DNA from: Adiantum capillus-veneris
Taxonomy: Eukaryota > Streptophyta > Polypodiopsida > Polypodiales > Pteridaceae
Direction: 5' to 3'
Assembly (NCBI GenBank): GCA_014529385.2
Contig: CM043964.1
Span: 104,209,587 to 104,273,586 of the forward strand
DNA length: 64,000 nucleotides
Part shown: piece after piece, positions 1 to 10,715 of the stretch
Position numbering within the stretch: position 1 is the first letter of the stretch
Layout: the number at the start of each line of letters is the position of its first letter
Notes under the pieces: model-generated
What the model was told of the DNA's origin: nothing
Seen by the model: only the letters and a program-made list of their open reading frames with translations
The model's database searches: none
Translations under genes and position numbers: made by a program

Positions 1-250
1 AGTTTTGGTTGGTGGATTGCTGGGATATAGATGACCTATGAAAGAGAAGCTCAAGGTGAGTAACATTGGTATAATTAATGCTACAAGAAAATAAGGATAA
101 ATAAGGTGCATGTCACTCACCTGCTCACAATTGGGTGGTAGAACTAAATTGTCATACCTCCCTGTGTGATGCACACTAGAGTCCACCATGTAGAGGCCAT
201 TCTCATGGTGAACGGTGATCCCTCTCTTCCTCTCTACGGATGTGACCTTA
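1..250 (-). pseudogene. CACTA TNP2 transposase, C-terminal (DUF4216-like) exon fragment
   Basis: On the minus strand, from about 249 down to 121, there is an open stretch that includes GLYMVDSS and LVLPPNCEQ. It resembles the C-terminal DUF4216-like part of En/Spm (CACTA) TNP2 transposases. The same block occurs at 40280-40395 on the plus strand, where the end reads LPEHCEQ. The coding block ends in CAG followed by GTGAGT, a convincing splice donor, at the same place as the intron in the plus-strand copy. The rest of the gene is not adjacent: the window edge cuts one side and the host retrotransposon starts near 649 on the other. It could be the severed 3' exon of the minus-strand TNP2 at 43-46 kb, but that is inference. 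The family call is fairly firm because residue pattern and intron position both agree. Confidence 0.6.
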
Positions 251-269
251 AGTTGGAAAGCTTTCAATG

Positions 270-385
270 GCATGATACTCAGATTGGAGGCCAACATGTA
301 ATGTGCTGAGTAATCCCTTGAACAAAGATCTACTGTGAAAAGATGTTAAGATGCTGTGAAATGCTACAGCTAGAGAAGAGGCAAA
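270..385. repeat. Short segment repeated at about 47755-47865
   Basis: The stretch around GTAATCCCTTGAACAA and TGTGAAAAGATGTT recurs, with substitutions, near 47800-47850 in the same orientation. Both copies lie next to CACTA-derived sequence, so this is probably a non-coding piece of that family. No protein was recognised. The rest of 385-560 shows nothing assignable. Confidence 0.4.
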
Positions 386-561
386 GGGGTTTTGTCCACT
401 ACATGCACTATCATGTAGACATGGGTGTGTAGATTTCTCATATCCCAGATATAGACATTGACCAATAAAGACGAGATTATAACGCGTTGGTTGTGATCTC
501 CATGCACCTCTAGACCAAGGTGTGCGGGGATTGGACATGACTAGAGGTAGTTTACAACGTG

Positions 562-562
<1 letters not shown>

Positions 563-653
<91 letters not shown>
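563..653. repeat. (AC)n microsatellite, about 45 units
   Basis: An uninterrupted AC dinucleotide run abuts the left end of the host LTR. The LTR should begin TGTAAGG, as it does at 18207, but the first bases are replaced by AC repeat. The microsatellite has therefore grown over the element boundary and removed any target duplication on this side. Confidence 0.95.
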
Positions 654-656
<3 letters not shown>

Positions 657-1113
657 TTTCAGTTTTTGAAACCTTAAAAATTATACAAAGCTTGTAAAAT
701 TAAATGGAAAACCATTGTTGAAGGATTCAAACACGGCTAATTTTGGTATTTTTGGAAGCAGAGCTTTACTATGTTTAGTAATTTTCAAAATATGAATCCG
801 ATAAAAACTGAAAAAGTTATAGACCCTGAAAGATTACAATAGGAATTCAATTAGTAATGAAAATTGGATGGTTTCAGTAATAATCATTAACAAGGACTTT
901 TTACAGTAAGGTTCTAGAATTAATTGGTAATTCCAATTTTCATCATTAGATTCATCAAAAATCAACCAAAGTAAATTCTGGAAGGTATAGGGGCTGTGTG
1001 GAAGCTGGGGGAACCTGTCAAGGACAGAGATAGAAGCAGATGGCGCAAATTGCAAGCTGGGGGCTGCTTGCAGTGTGGAAACCTGCCAGAAGTTGCCCGA
1101 TGCCTAGAAAAGC

Positions 1114-1120
1114 TATAAAA
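1114..1120 (+). promoter_or_regulatory. TATA box of the host 5' LTR
   Basis: TATAAAA in the context AAAGCTATAAAAGGA lies about 465 bp from the LTR start. It is conserved in the other LTR at 18679-18685. This is a good candidate for the LTR core promoter, leaving an R-U5 region of roughly 3.3 kb downstream. Confidence 0.6.
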
Positions 1121-1539
1121 GGACCCCTTCTCTTCATAATTTCTTAGAATCTGAGCCTTGATACTCTCTCTCTCATCTAGAGAGAACACTATGCAGAAAT
1201 CATTAGAGATTAATCTCTAGTTGATTAACCTAAACGGTAATTAGTCTAATCATTCTTAATTAGCAAGGTTAGATTAAGCTATTTTGTTAATAAATCAAAG
1301 ATTAAGCCTATGTATACTCATAAACCCTATCTTAATTAATTATTATCTACTGATTGTTATAATTAAGCTTGGTAATGTTAAGCTAATTAATTATCCTATC
1401 ATATTAGGGCTGAAATTAGCCAAATTAACCATGAATTAATGGGAAACATATTAATTAAAATTCGATTAAATTGAGGTAATTATCAGAGCTGCATTAGATA
1501 GTCATTAAGCTAGGAAAATCATCCAATAATTTTTTGCTA

Positions 1540-2740
1540 CTTTTCTTAATTAATTAGGCAAAATTACACTATTTTTTAGAGAAAATTAAAGGGGAAAATA
1601 ATCAAACTAATCCCAAATGCTTTGAGTTATTTATCAGTGGTTAATAAAGTGTTAAGAAACCCGTGATAATTAGGAGAAGCTCAGATAATTAATTTACCTA
1701 ATTACTTTAGCAGAAATACTCTGTGATTTGGACAATTTAAATAGGGGAAACTAACAAAGAGATTTAAATTGAATTGATCTATTTATCAAAGGTTACTTAG
1801 ATGTTAAGAAACTCTTGATAATTAGGAGAATCTTAGTTAATTAATTTACCTAATTACTTTAGTAGAAATACTCTGTTTTTAGGACAAATTAAATAGGAGA
1901 AATTAGTAAATTGATTCCAAATGATGTGAGTTATTTATCAATGGTTAATTACGTGTTAAAAAACCTTTAATAGTTCAGATAAGCTCAGATAATTAATTTA
2001 GTTAATTACTTTAGCAAAAATACTTTTTTTTGGACAATTTAATAAGGGAAATTAGAAAATAGATTCAAATTGAACGGAGCTATTTATCAGAGGTTAATTA
2101 GATGTTCGGGAACCTGTGATAATTAGGAGTAGCTCAGATAATTAATTTACCTAATTACTTTAGCAGAAATACTCTGTTTTTAGTACAAATTAAATAGGGG
2201 AAATTAGTAAACTGATTTCAAATGTTGTGAGTTATTTATCAGTGGTTATTTGGTTTTAAGGAACCTATAATAATTAGGAGAAGGTCCGATAATTAATTTA
2301 GCTAATTACTTTAGCAAAAATACTCTATTTTTTGGACAATTTAAATAGGAGAAATTAGCAAATAGATTCAAATTGAAATGCGATATTTATTAGAGGTTAA
2401 TTAGATGTTAAAAAACCCATGATAATTAGAATAATCTCAAATAATTAATTTAGCTAATTACTTTAGCAGAAATACTCATTTTTTGAATAATTTAAATAGG
2501 AGAAATTAGCAAATAGATTCAAATCGAATTGATTTATTTTTCGGAAGTTAATTAGATGTTAGGGAACCCATGATAATTAGAAAAATCTCAAATAAGTAAT
2601 TTAGCTAATTACTTTAGTAGAAATACTCTTTGTTTTGGACAATTTAAATAGGGAAAATTAGCAAATAGACTCAAATTGAATTGAGTTATTTATCAGACGT
2701 TAATTAGAATTTGGATAACCCATGATAATTATGTTACCAT
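1540..2740 (+). repeat. About eight tandem copies of a ~150-bp AT-rich unit within the 5' LTR
   Basis: Each unit contains, in order, GATAATTAG, AATTAATTTA, CTAATTACTTTAGCAGAAAT, a short T-rich run, GGACAATTTAAATAGG and a GAGTTATTTATCAG-like block. The last block recurs near 1624, 1780, 1928, 2078, 2229, 2382, 2532 and 2683, a spacing of about 145-160 bp. The homologous array in the 3' LTR is at about 35600-36940. Confidence 0.8.
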
Positions 2741-4418
2741 CAAAAAATTAGTTTAACTAAATATCCAGGTAAAATTACATTATTTTTTGGGGAAAAATAT
2801 AGTAAATTAACCCAAAAACCTTTGATATCAATATCAGAAGGAATAACACACCTTGAGGAATACATGATAAATATTCCAACCTTAGATAAATAGTTTAGTT
2901 ATGTATCTTCAATAAAAATAACCAATTCTTGTATAAAATGGACAAGGGAAATTAGGAAATGAATTTATCTAATTGCCAAATAAATACCCGAGGTCCAAAA
3001 TCATTATTGAAGAGTGGGAAAAATTACTTATAGCATAAATAAGTTATAGAGGGAATATCTCATCAAATTGACTATTAAAGATACCTATTTATTCCAAAAA
3101 TCCTTATTTTTGGGTAAACAAGAAAAAAGAAGACTATTCAATTAAGCTTCTAATGGATTAAGTCTTTTTATAAGGCTGTCGACATTGCTCCCAAGAGAAC
3201 CAGGGGGAATCCTCTGACTGAAGAAGAGGACGTTAGTAACAAGCGAAACAAAGCAACTAATAACCATGAAGCAGGGCCTACTAGCGATAGGCCAACAAAG
3301 GAGAGTCTATGGGCACCTGCCCCACAACACATGGATGAGCAGTCCTAGGTGGATTTCTATTATGTTCACTAATAGATTTTAAAGTTCATTTTAAGTTAAG
3401 TATTGCATACGCAAGGTTAGGAAGGATAAACTGGCTGTAAATGGAAGGTAACTTCCACGAAACCCACGAGCAATGATTGTAACTAGGAAAGAAACGATTG
3501 GGTTATGACTGATTGACCTAGGAAAGAAATGTTTGACCATCCTTAAGACAGCTTGTCTCAAGATACTTCTGATTCCTTGGAAATATTTTACTGTAGGTAA
3601 TGAGTAATGATGGAGATACCATCATGGAAGAGTCGGATATCTCGGCACGTGTGGAGTCTTTACCCCATGCTTGTTTATGTTTATGGATAGTACTTTCAAG
3701 TTTATCCTAGAGTAACTACCCGGTTGTATGGGCAATTGGTTTTGGCGTATGGGCACCCGGACTTTGGATGAAGGCTTTTTCCACCCCGGTTTTTATAAAT
3801 AAGGAATGGGTGCCGTTTTTCACCCCTCTATAGGTGGTCTTGAGACAAGTTAGTACTGGTAGGGGATACTTCAGAATGACAGTACCTTGTCTTAAGTCTA
3901 AAGATGTTGTTTTCTGAAAGAATGTCTTCAATACTGTTTTCAAAGGTTGTCTTAATGAAATGCAGTTATGAAAGTTAAAAGGAATCATTTTTTTAATTTG
4001 TGAAAAGAATGTGGTAGTAATTAAACAACACAGAAATCATGGAAGGGTGGACCTGATTAGTTAGGTAACTATCCATTCCCGCGCACTAAAATGTTTAAAA
4101 ACTTCTTCACTTGGAAGAGGAATCCACCAACGGCTGTGCCCTCACATATGCTAGGGGGAAAAAAGCGTTGGCTAAGGAAACCTTCATCAGAAGGAGGAAG
4201 ATATAGGGCCGGTTTTTTTTTTTTTTAATAGTTCCATTTCCACTGCGAGACAGGACTAGATCTCTTCTAGGTCTATAAATCTAAACCATTGTCAATGGTA
4301 AGGGTTAATTCCCTGGAATTTTCCTTCTTTAGGGACTCTGACTTTAGTAGGCCTAGAGACCTGTCAATGGTACATACCATCCCGTTTTTGGTGTCGGCGG
4401 GATTGGGGACCTTACAAG

Positions 4419-4430
4419 TGGTATCAGAGC
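4419..4430 (+). other. Primer binding site, tRNA-iMet type (host element)
   Basis: TGGTATCAGAGC, two bases after the LTR end, is the standard complement of the plant initiator tRNA-Met 3' end. It fixes the element as plus-strand and 4416 as the LTR boundary. Confidence 0.9.
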
Positions 4431-5088
4431 ATGGTTTAATAAGGTCCTGACCTTAGGAGGGTAGAAGTTGAGAAATAGGCACAAGTTGTATTGCATTTTT
4501 AATTATGGTATATTGTGAAATGAGAATTTCCCTATCAATACAAGAAAATATCCGCCAAGATTACCAAAAGTTTGTGATTTTCAACATCATGTTCGACGCT
4601 GCTTGCAGCTCCAAAAACTTTGTACTTCGCAAGAGCATCATGCAGTTGATAGATTGAATGTTTTCCCCTCCTCCTACATGGGGAATCAGCAGGTCAAAGT
4701 TTGGCAGAATTTTCTTGATTGATATGGGACAGTAAGAAGGGTTGACACTCAATTTAAAAAGACTCAATTAGGCAGAAACACTTCGGACCATCAAAGTTTT
4801 CTTCTTCAGTGGGACTGAAGATCTAGATCAGACCATTGTTGTAGATAGGGTAGAAGTGTCAAAGAATCAGTGGGTCTATGATCAGGTAGCCACAGTAATA
4901 TACCCAGGTAGGATCAGGCCCATGAGGGTAGGCCCAAACTTTAGGGGACCAAAAGACGTTATCTTTTTTGATCCCCTGTCAGACCCACCAGTGGTAAAGA
5001 GGATGTTGATTTAGGGAATCAGACATTGTATATAGCATGAGTCCATCTTGTATATAGTATGAGTCCATCTTGTACATAGTATGAGTCA
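4431..5088 (+). other. Host element leader upstream of the N1 insertion; non-coding
   Basis: This is the untranslated leader between the primer site and gag, and it resumes at 13779. No protein domain is recognisable. Near its end (about 5031-5086) a 22-bp unit containing GTATGAGTCCATCTTGTA is repeated two and a half times. Confidence 0.6.
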
Positions 5089-5092
5089 GCGT

Positions 5093-6230
5093 TGTCAGGA
5101 GTTTTTTTTAGCAAGGGATTGCGCATATGTACATACACATGCATGGTGCATCGAATAAAGGATTACCCAATTTCCATAGCCAGGTGGTTACGTGGGGCCC
5201 ACGTGTGTACAAGTAGAACAGGGTGTACATAGTGCAGCGATTTTCACTATTATCAGTACTAGTGTGTTTTTTCTACAATAAGGAGGAGTTGGTAGCGCGT
5301 AAAACTTCTCGAGGAAGCTATCCGCAGGCCGATGACATGAGGTCAATAGGTGCGTCAGATGGCATCTAGTGACGTCAGGAGGGCGAACGAGGTCAATATT
5401 TGCACGCGGATGAGGACGGACACAACGTGGGTTTTCTCTTGTGAGAGTTATGCAGAAAGGTCATCATTAGGACCACTTTTTGGGGCCACTTCATGTGATG
5501 GCGAGATGCATTATTGGAAAAAAGCTGAGTGCCAGGTGTGCGAATGATGCAAAAAGGTGACAACTATGCACTGCGAGGTCAGTTTTTGGCCTGTTTGGGG
5601 TCCGTTTGAGGTCATCTAAAAGGCCAAGGGTGCCCAAGTAATAAAGATAAGTGTGGGAACTGAAAAAAGAGAGAGAAGACCAGAAAAAACGTGGAGAAGA
5701 GAGGAGGAACAGCCGCAGGTGTGTTTTTGGGGTTTTTGGAGCCTGTTTTGGCTGTAAACTGCTCATCCGATGTCGGATTTGAGCACTTTGACATTGTAGA
5801 CTGGGGTTTTGGGCCGTTCCGGACGCGATGGCGCTGTCCATTTTGCCAAATTCCTCACTCTTTTTCTGCTGTTTTTGCTGTGTAAGTTTCTCCTATGAGC
5901 GAAGCTTCCGCTCCAGTTTCTGATTGTATCTGGCTTATTTTACCCATATTGTGTGAGCTATTTGCCCCATCGGTGTTGGCCCAAGCTCATTTGTATCTAA
6001 ATATCAGAAGGTCTCATCTTTTGAGCTGAGTTTTTTGGGTGTGTGTGTGTGTCTCTGTGTGGAGTGGGCAAGTGGATAGTCTCTCTCCTCTCACTCCATA
6101 GGTGTGTTTCCTGTCTCGGCCAGGTGTGTTGTGTAAGCCGAGTGGTGTCCCATAGCGTGTGTGTGTATCTTCCCAAGAGTGTGTGTCGGGTTGTTATAGA
6201 GGCGTTCTGTGTGTTTCCATCCCGCTCACA
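5093..6230 (+). repeat. N1 5' LTR (1138 bp)
   Basis: Nearly identical to 12630-13774. It starts TGTCAGGAG and ends CCCGCTCACA. It includes a GT-rich tract near 6040-6055 whose length differs between the two LTRs. Open frames in it (for example 5350-5547) occur in both LTRs but show no domain. Confidence 0.92.
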
Positions 6231-6236
6231 TTCATT

Positions 6237-6256
6237 TGACGCCCCCACGGAGGATC
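6237..6256 (+). other. Possible N1 primer binding site
   Basis: TGACGCCCCCACGGAGGATC lies six bases after the LTR. It partly matches the tRNA-Asp complement TGGCGCCGTTGCCGGGGATC used by many Athila/Tat elements (13 of 20 by eye). The primer assignment is tentative. Confidence 0.35.
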
Positions 6257-7202
6257 TTGTTCGAGTACCTTCTGCTTCGAGCTTCAAGCTTCGAGATTCG
6301 GGGCTACAGGTTACAGGTTACAGGGACAGGTACAGGTACAGGTGATTCACACAGGTACAAGTAGCTGGAGTACAGTGATATACTAGCAGTGCTGTCACTT
6401 GCAGTTGTTGTGGGTATGCATCACTTGGCGCCTATTTGAGCGCATTGTCTGCTGGATTGTATGTTACTTGTGGAAACTACCATTGTACGCATTTGTGGAG
6501 CCATACTTGGTTGTATTTGGCAGTCCCAGCCATTTCTGAGACTTGGTCTGGAAGATAGCCATTTCTGAGACTTGGTCTGGAAGATAGTCATTAGCCTTCG
6601 TGTGAGGTTTTTATTGAGCTGGGGGATTCTCAAATGTGGAGATCCTTTCGGTGATACAGGTAGCTGGAGCACCCTTTTTGTGACCTCGCCATAGGCTATG
6701 TACTAGTGAGTCCTACTTGATGCTCGGGTTCTATTGTTGATAGTTTATGCATACATAGACAGTCTATATTTTGGGTTCCTACTGCTCTACTTCTGGGGAA
6801 ACTCTGTCGAAATTTTCCCAAGTTATGATGGCTGGTTTTTTGGTCTTTTGAGCCATTTATGCTGTTATGCTGCTGAAATTTTGGCAAAATCAGAGGTTAA
6901 GTCAGGTGTGCCTTCTTGGGAGCTTCATGGTTGGCTTTATGGATGATCAAAATGGCCCTCAATTCACTCCTTTTCATTTAACTCAAAGAATCCAGATAAA
7001 TGTTCATGTGTTCAGGAAGAGTTTTTTTCAGCAGCGCATAGTCTTTATGTTCGGGCCAAGAAGATTACGAGAGATCTTGGAATGTCCTTTGCCTGTTGTA
7101 ATTCCGATGATCAACTATGAAAACTCATTTGATGTGCATGTGTTTGTCCTTATCTAAAGTTGAGCTCCATTGAAGTTTCTGGGGATTGGGTAGTCAAAAG
7201 TT
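6257..7202 (+). other. N1 5' leader, non-coding
   Basis: This stretch of about 950 bases lies between the primer site and gag. Short open frames (6734-6946, 6867-7157) show no domain. A 29-bp piece containing GCCATTTCTGAGACTTGGTC is duplicated in tandem near 6530-6587. Confidence 0.55.
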
Positions 7203-8615
7203 TTGGGTTCTTGCATGTGTGTTCAAAGGGGTTCTCAAAGCATTGTAACTTGGGTAGCCATGGCTTTCTCTTATCCGGAGTTTCATGGAAGAAGTGATGA
7301 TGATGTGGAAGAATTTTTGGAAAAGATGAAGGTTGCCTGCATTAGCAACCAGATTCATGACCCTACGCAAATGTTACGCCTTCTCCAAATTTGTTTGAAG
7401 AGTGATGCACGAGTTTGGTCTAAAGCATTTGAAGAGGAGTTGCGTGTGGCTGATCCACCTGTAAGGATGAGTTGGGACAATCTACGACATGGGTTGGAAG
7501 TGGAGTTTGTGAAGATAGAAGATCCTAACAAAGTGTGGCAAGAAGTACAGGCTTTGGTGCAAAAGGAAGGTGAGCCAGTAGATGCGTACATACGTAAGTT
7601 TTCATTGGCATGGGAGCGAATGTGCAAGGCCTTAGCACCACAGGTACCCCTGCCTGACATGATGAAGAAGGACAGGTTCTTGGCTGGTCTTTGGGAGAAT
7701 ATACATTGGAGAGTGGAGCTAAAGAAGCCTAGGACATATGAAGATGCACTAGAGGTATCAAGGAACAAAGAGTGGAAGTTGAGGAAAATGAGCCAGTTAG
7801 GGGTGGAGTCTTTGCCCATGAGGTCTGAATTTCAGCCTATAGAGTCTTTACAAGGTCGCATGTCATGGGTTCATCACGAACCAGTGGTTCCTGTTACTAC
7901 TCAGGTTATGCCAGCAGTGGTCACCACAGCAGTGCAAGATGATGGGCTAAGGCAAGACATGAGGCAAATGGTAGATTTGATGAAGAATCTCAGCCTAAAC
8001 ATGCTAGGTCAAGTGGGAAATAATCGAGGTCGAGGGGGGTTTGCAAATCAGCCAAGAGGTGAAGAAAGGCCTAGGAATGGTGTTGGACAAAGCAATGGTA
8101 GGTTTTGGAGGCAGACGCCCACATGTTATAATTGTGGAGAGTTGGGTCACATCAGCCCGCAATGTGATAAGCCACCAAGGATGGGGGGAGACATGTATCC
8201 ATTGCCAAGACAGGTGCTAACTAGGTCAAATGATTATGGCATCGAAATTAAGGGAGACGAAGGAACCAGTGGACTGACCCAAGAGGAAAAGGGAAAGACC
8301 AAGGTGCTAAGTGTAGTCACCTTGGAGAAGGCATCAAAGCTAGAGGATACATTAGTGATGCCTATTGGGAAGAGGACCACAGAGGATAAGGAAGGAAGAA
8401 GTGCCCCAAGTCCTAGTAAGAAGAAAGGAAAGAGCCATGAAGGCGAGGATGTCAAGGCCAAGAGGAAAAGGAGAGCTCGTCGAAAGTTTCATGTTTCAGA
8501 TTTTGCACCAGGGGATGGGAAATTAAGCTATGACTTGAAGGAGGATCTGACGATCAGGAAGGCAGATGTTACTTTTGGGCAGCTTATAGAGATGGTGCCT
8601 AAGCTAAAGCGATAG
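7203..8615 (+). CDS. N1 Gag (capsid domain, basic tail, CCHC zinc knuckle)
   Basis: Structural protein of the retrotransposon particle. Residues about 20-200 resemble the retrotransposon gag (capsid) domain, with patterns such as FLEKMKVAC, RVWSKAFEEEL and DAYIRKFSLAWERM. Near residue 305 there is a single zinc knuckle, CYNCGELGHISPQC (CX2CX4HX4C), after an RG-rich basic stretch. A lysine-rich tail follows. The first ATG is at 7203, but 7260 (MAFSYPEF) fits the start of the domain better. The frame ends at a single TAG (8613-8615), after which the same frame continues straight into pol at 8625. The stop is therefore either a nonsense change or a readthrough-type gag-pol junction. Gag itself is uninterrupted for 470 codons. 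Confidence 0.85.
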   Translation: MGSCMCVQRGSQSIVTWVAMAFSYPEFHGRSDDDVEEFLEKMKVACISNQIHDPTQMLRLLQICLKSDARVWSKAFEEELRVADPPVRMSWDNLRHGLEVEFVKIEDPNKVWQEVQALVQKEGEPVDAYIRKFSLAWERMCKALAPQVPLPDMMKKDRFLAGLWENIHWRVELKKPRTYEDALEVSRNKEWKLRKMSQLGVESLPMRSEFQPIESLQGRMSWVHHEPVVPVTTQVMPAVVTTAVQDDGLRQDMRQMVDLMKNLSLNMLGQVGNNRGRGGFANQPRGEERPRNGVGQSNGRFWRQTPTCYNCGELGHISPQCDKPPRMGGDMYPLPRQVLTRSNDYGIEIKGDEGTSGLTQEEKGKTKVLSVVTLEKASKLEDTLVMPIGKRTTEDKEGRSAPSPSKKKGKSHEGEDVKAKRKRRARRKFHVSDFAPGDGKLSYDLKEDLTIRKADVTFGQLIEMVPKLKR

Positions 8616-8624
8616 TGGAAGAGG

Positions 8625-10025
8625 ATGGTTAACCCAATGGAGAAAGAGCCAGAGAGAGGTTCAGTGAAGGTGTTGGCAATGGACGAGCTACCAGACATTT
8701 GTCCAATAGTAGATGTGTGGCATAAAAGGAAAAATTTGGGACAAGGTTATGTGGATGGCGGAGCCCAAATATGCGTCATAACACACTCATGCGTTGAGAA
8801 GATGGGTCTCACAGTGGCTGGGGTGTCAGGTTTTCGGATCAGATTGGCAAACCATGAAAAAGTAAAATGCTTGGGTGTTGTAAAGAGCTTAGAAGTGGAG
8901 GCATATGATGCAAAGGCAGTGGTTGATTTTCATGTGATGCCAGCAAGGTTGGGAGCATATCCTATTATACTGGGCAGACCATGGTTACGTGCAGTGGGAG
9001 CTGTTCAAGATTGGCGACATGGTACGATTAGCCTCTATGGAAAGACAGGTACCAAGAAGCTTTATAATATGGACACAAGGAAAGGATTAGAGGAGATTTA
9101 TGAAGATGAGGATGAGTCTAGTGATGAAGACTCTTCCACGGTGATAGATGAGGATAGTGATAGCACTACCAACAGTGATGAGGATGCTGATGTTTCATTT
9201 CGTTTGATGGATAAAGAAATCCAGGAGTGTGGTTTAGTCGCATTTGCGAATGAAGTTGAAGATGAAAGTGAAGGGCCTTATGAAGTGATTGAAGGGCTGA
9301 TGCAAACCAAGGTTGAGTTGTCAAAGAAGCAGGAATTAATGACGCAAATGATTAGTGGAGATCTCTCAGCTATGGAGAAGGATATAAATTTGCATATGCT
9401 GGCTAGTTTTCCTGATTTGTTCATTACTTCATATGAAGAGATCAGAGGGTTCAAGGGTGAAGAGATGCATATAGAGCTGAAAGAAGGTGCTAAGCCAGTG
9501 CGGCAAAGGCTAAGAAGGATGGGTCAAGAGCAAATGGAAGCCTTGCAAGAAGAGGTGGACAAGTTGTTGAAGGCAGGGTTCATAGTCCCTATCGAGACCA
9601 CAGAATGGGTGAGTCCAGTAGTAGTCAGTCCAAAGAAGGATGGGAAGTGGAGGATTTGTGTAGATTTTAAACCCTTAAATGTAGCCACTAAGAAGAACCC
9701 ATATCCTCTTCCATTCATTGATCAGATCTTGGATTCAGTGGCAGATTATGAGAGGTACAGTGTGTGTGATGGTTTTTCAGGCTATTTTCAATTGAAGATT
9801 GCTCTTAAAGACCGCACAAAGACAACTTTCATTACGCCATGGGGCTGCTATTGCTACACAGTGCTTCCGTTTGCGTTGTCAAATGGACCATATTTCTATC
9901 AAGAAAGAGCAAATTGGGTGTTGGAACCATTCATTGGTAGTTGTGTTAAGGCTTTTATGGACGACTTCTGTGTCTACAGCAGCAGGGCTGAACACCATGA
10001 GAAGTTGCAGATAGTATTAGCTTGA
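8625..10025 (+). pseudogene. N1 Pol, part 1: protease and reverse transcriptase
   Basis: In frame with gag. Residues near 45-55 give the aspartic protease motif as DGGAQICVI (usually DSGA), with ILGRPWL at the C-terminal side of that domain. An acidic linker rich in EDED/DSS follows. The RT starts around residue 290. It includes WRICVDFKPLN, the palm motif YSVCDGFSGYFQ and the catalytic FMDDFCVYSS, with both aspartates present. The frame stops at a TGA (10023-10025) in the middle of the thumb, and homology continues in frame directly after it (YDECGGQLNPKKFHLA). A CGA-to-TGA change would explain this. Confidence 0.85.
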
Positions 10026-10715
10026 TATGATGAATGTGGAGGACAACTAAACCCAAAGAAATTTCATCTAGCACAGCCAAGGGTGAAGTTGTTGGGCCAC
10101 ATGGTGTCAGAAAATGGCATTGAGGCTGATCCAGATAAGGTGAAGTCTATTATTCTTCTTCCATCACCTACGAGTACGAAGCAATTGGCAACCTTTATAC
10201 ACAAAGTGAAGTACATGGCACGGTTCATTCCATCGTCTTCCCAGCTTCTTTATCCATTACAGCAAGTGGCAAAGCATGATCCATTGCAATGCAATGACAA
10301 GTGTGAAGAAGTGTTTCAAGAGGTGTTAGGGGGGTTGTCAGCCATGCGGGCTCTTGATTGGGAGAAAGTTTTTAATGTAAATCCATCAGTAGGGGATGAT
10401 GCCATTGGAGCCATGCTATTGCAAAAGGGGAAGGGCAGCCATTATATGAGTCCAGCGTATTGTGAAAGCCGAGTGAAGTTGGTAGCGGAGAGAAAGTTAT
10501 CGGAAGTAGAGCTAGTGATGGCCAGTGTAATATTTTCTTGTCGACGATTTTGTCATTACTTGCTACCACGGCCTTTTGTTTTCTTGACGAGTTATGCCTT
10601 TTTGCCACAATTAATTAATGGTACTAACATGTCAAATGTGGTGAAGAAATGGGTAATTGAGCTGCAAGAGTTTGAGTTCTCTTTTCTAGTGGAAGATAGT
10701 ACAAGGGCTACCTAG
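10026..10715 (+). pseudogene. N1 Pol, part 2: RT thumb and first RNase H
   Basis: Direct continuation after the TGA. It has the RT connection (LLGHMVSENGIEADPDKVKSI) and the Ty3-type RNase H with residue patterns DAIGAMLLQK, ERKLSEVELV and KKWVIELQEFEFSF. The frame closes at 10715 because one base is missing near 10714; the protein resumes in the next frame as LADLLTYKENP. The usual first catalytic Asp (VDAS-like) reads as VNPS here, as is common for the degenerate first RNase H of Tat elements. Confidence 0.8.

Larger units (their letters stand above)
649..4416 (+). repeat. Host element 5' LTR
   Basis: It is collinear with 18207-18704 plus 35175-38651, with many substitutions and small indels. 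It contains a TATA box (1114-1120), an AT-rich block of about 150-bp tandem repeats (1540-2740), a small ORF-like segment (about 3190-3372, start codon lost here) and a right end CCTTACA at 4410-4416. The first few bases are lost in the (AC)n tract. Confidence 0.85.

Noticed and set aside
397-412. CACTACATGCACTATC as a left end of CACTA element A
   Set aside because: Only the first seven bases agree with the known right end, no subterminal repeats follow, and the flank does not match TAT.
248-652. Open frame of alternating Cys-Val on the minus strand
   Set aside because: It is a translation of the (AC)n tract, not a gene.
4419-4430. Part of a tRNA-Met gene
   Set aside because: Only the primer-binding complement is present; no cloverleaf sequence surrounds it.
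5350-6345. Open frames inside the N1 LTRs, also at 12888-13877
   Set aside because: They occur in both LTR copies on both strands without any domain or codon preference.
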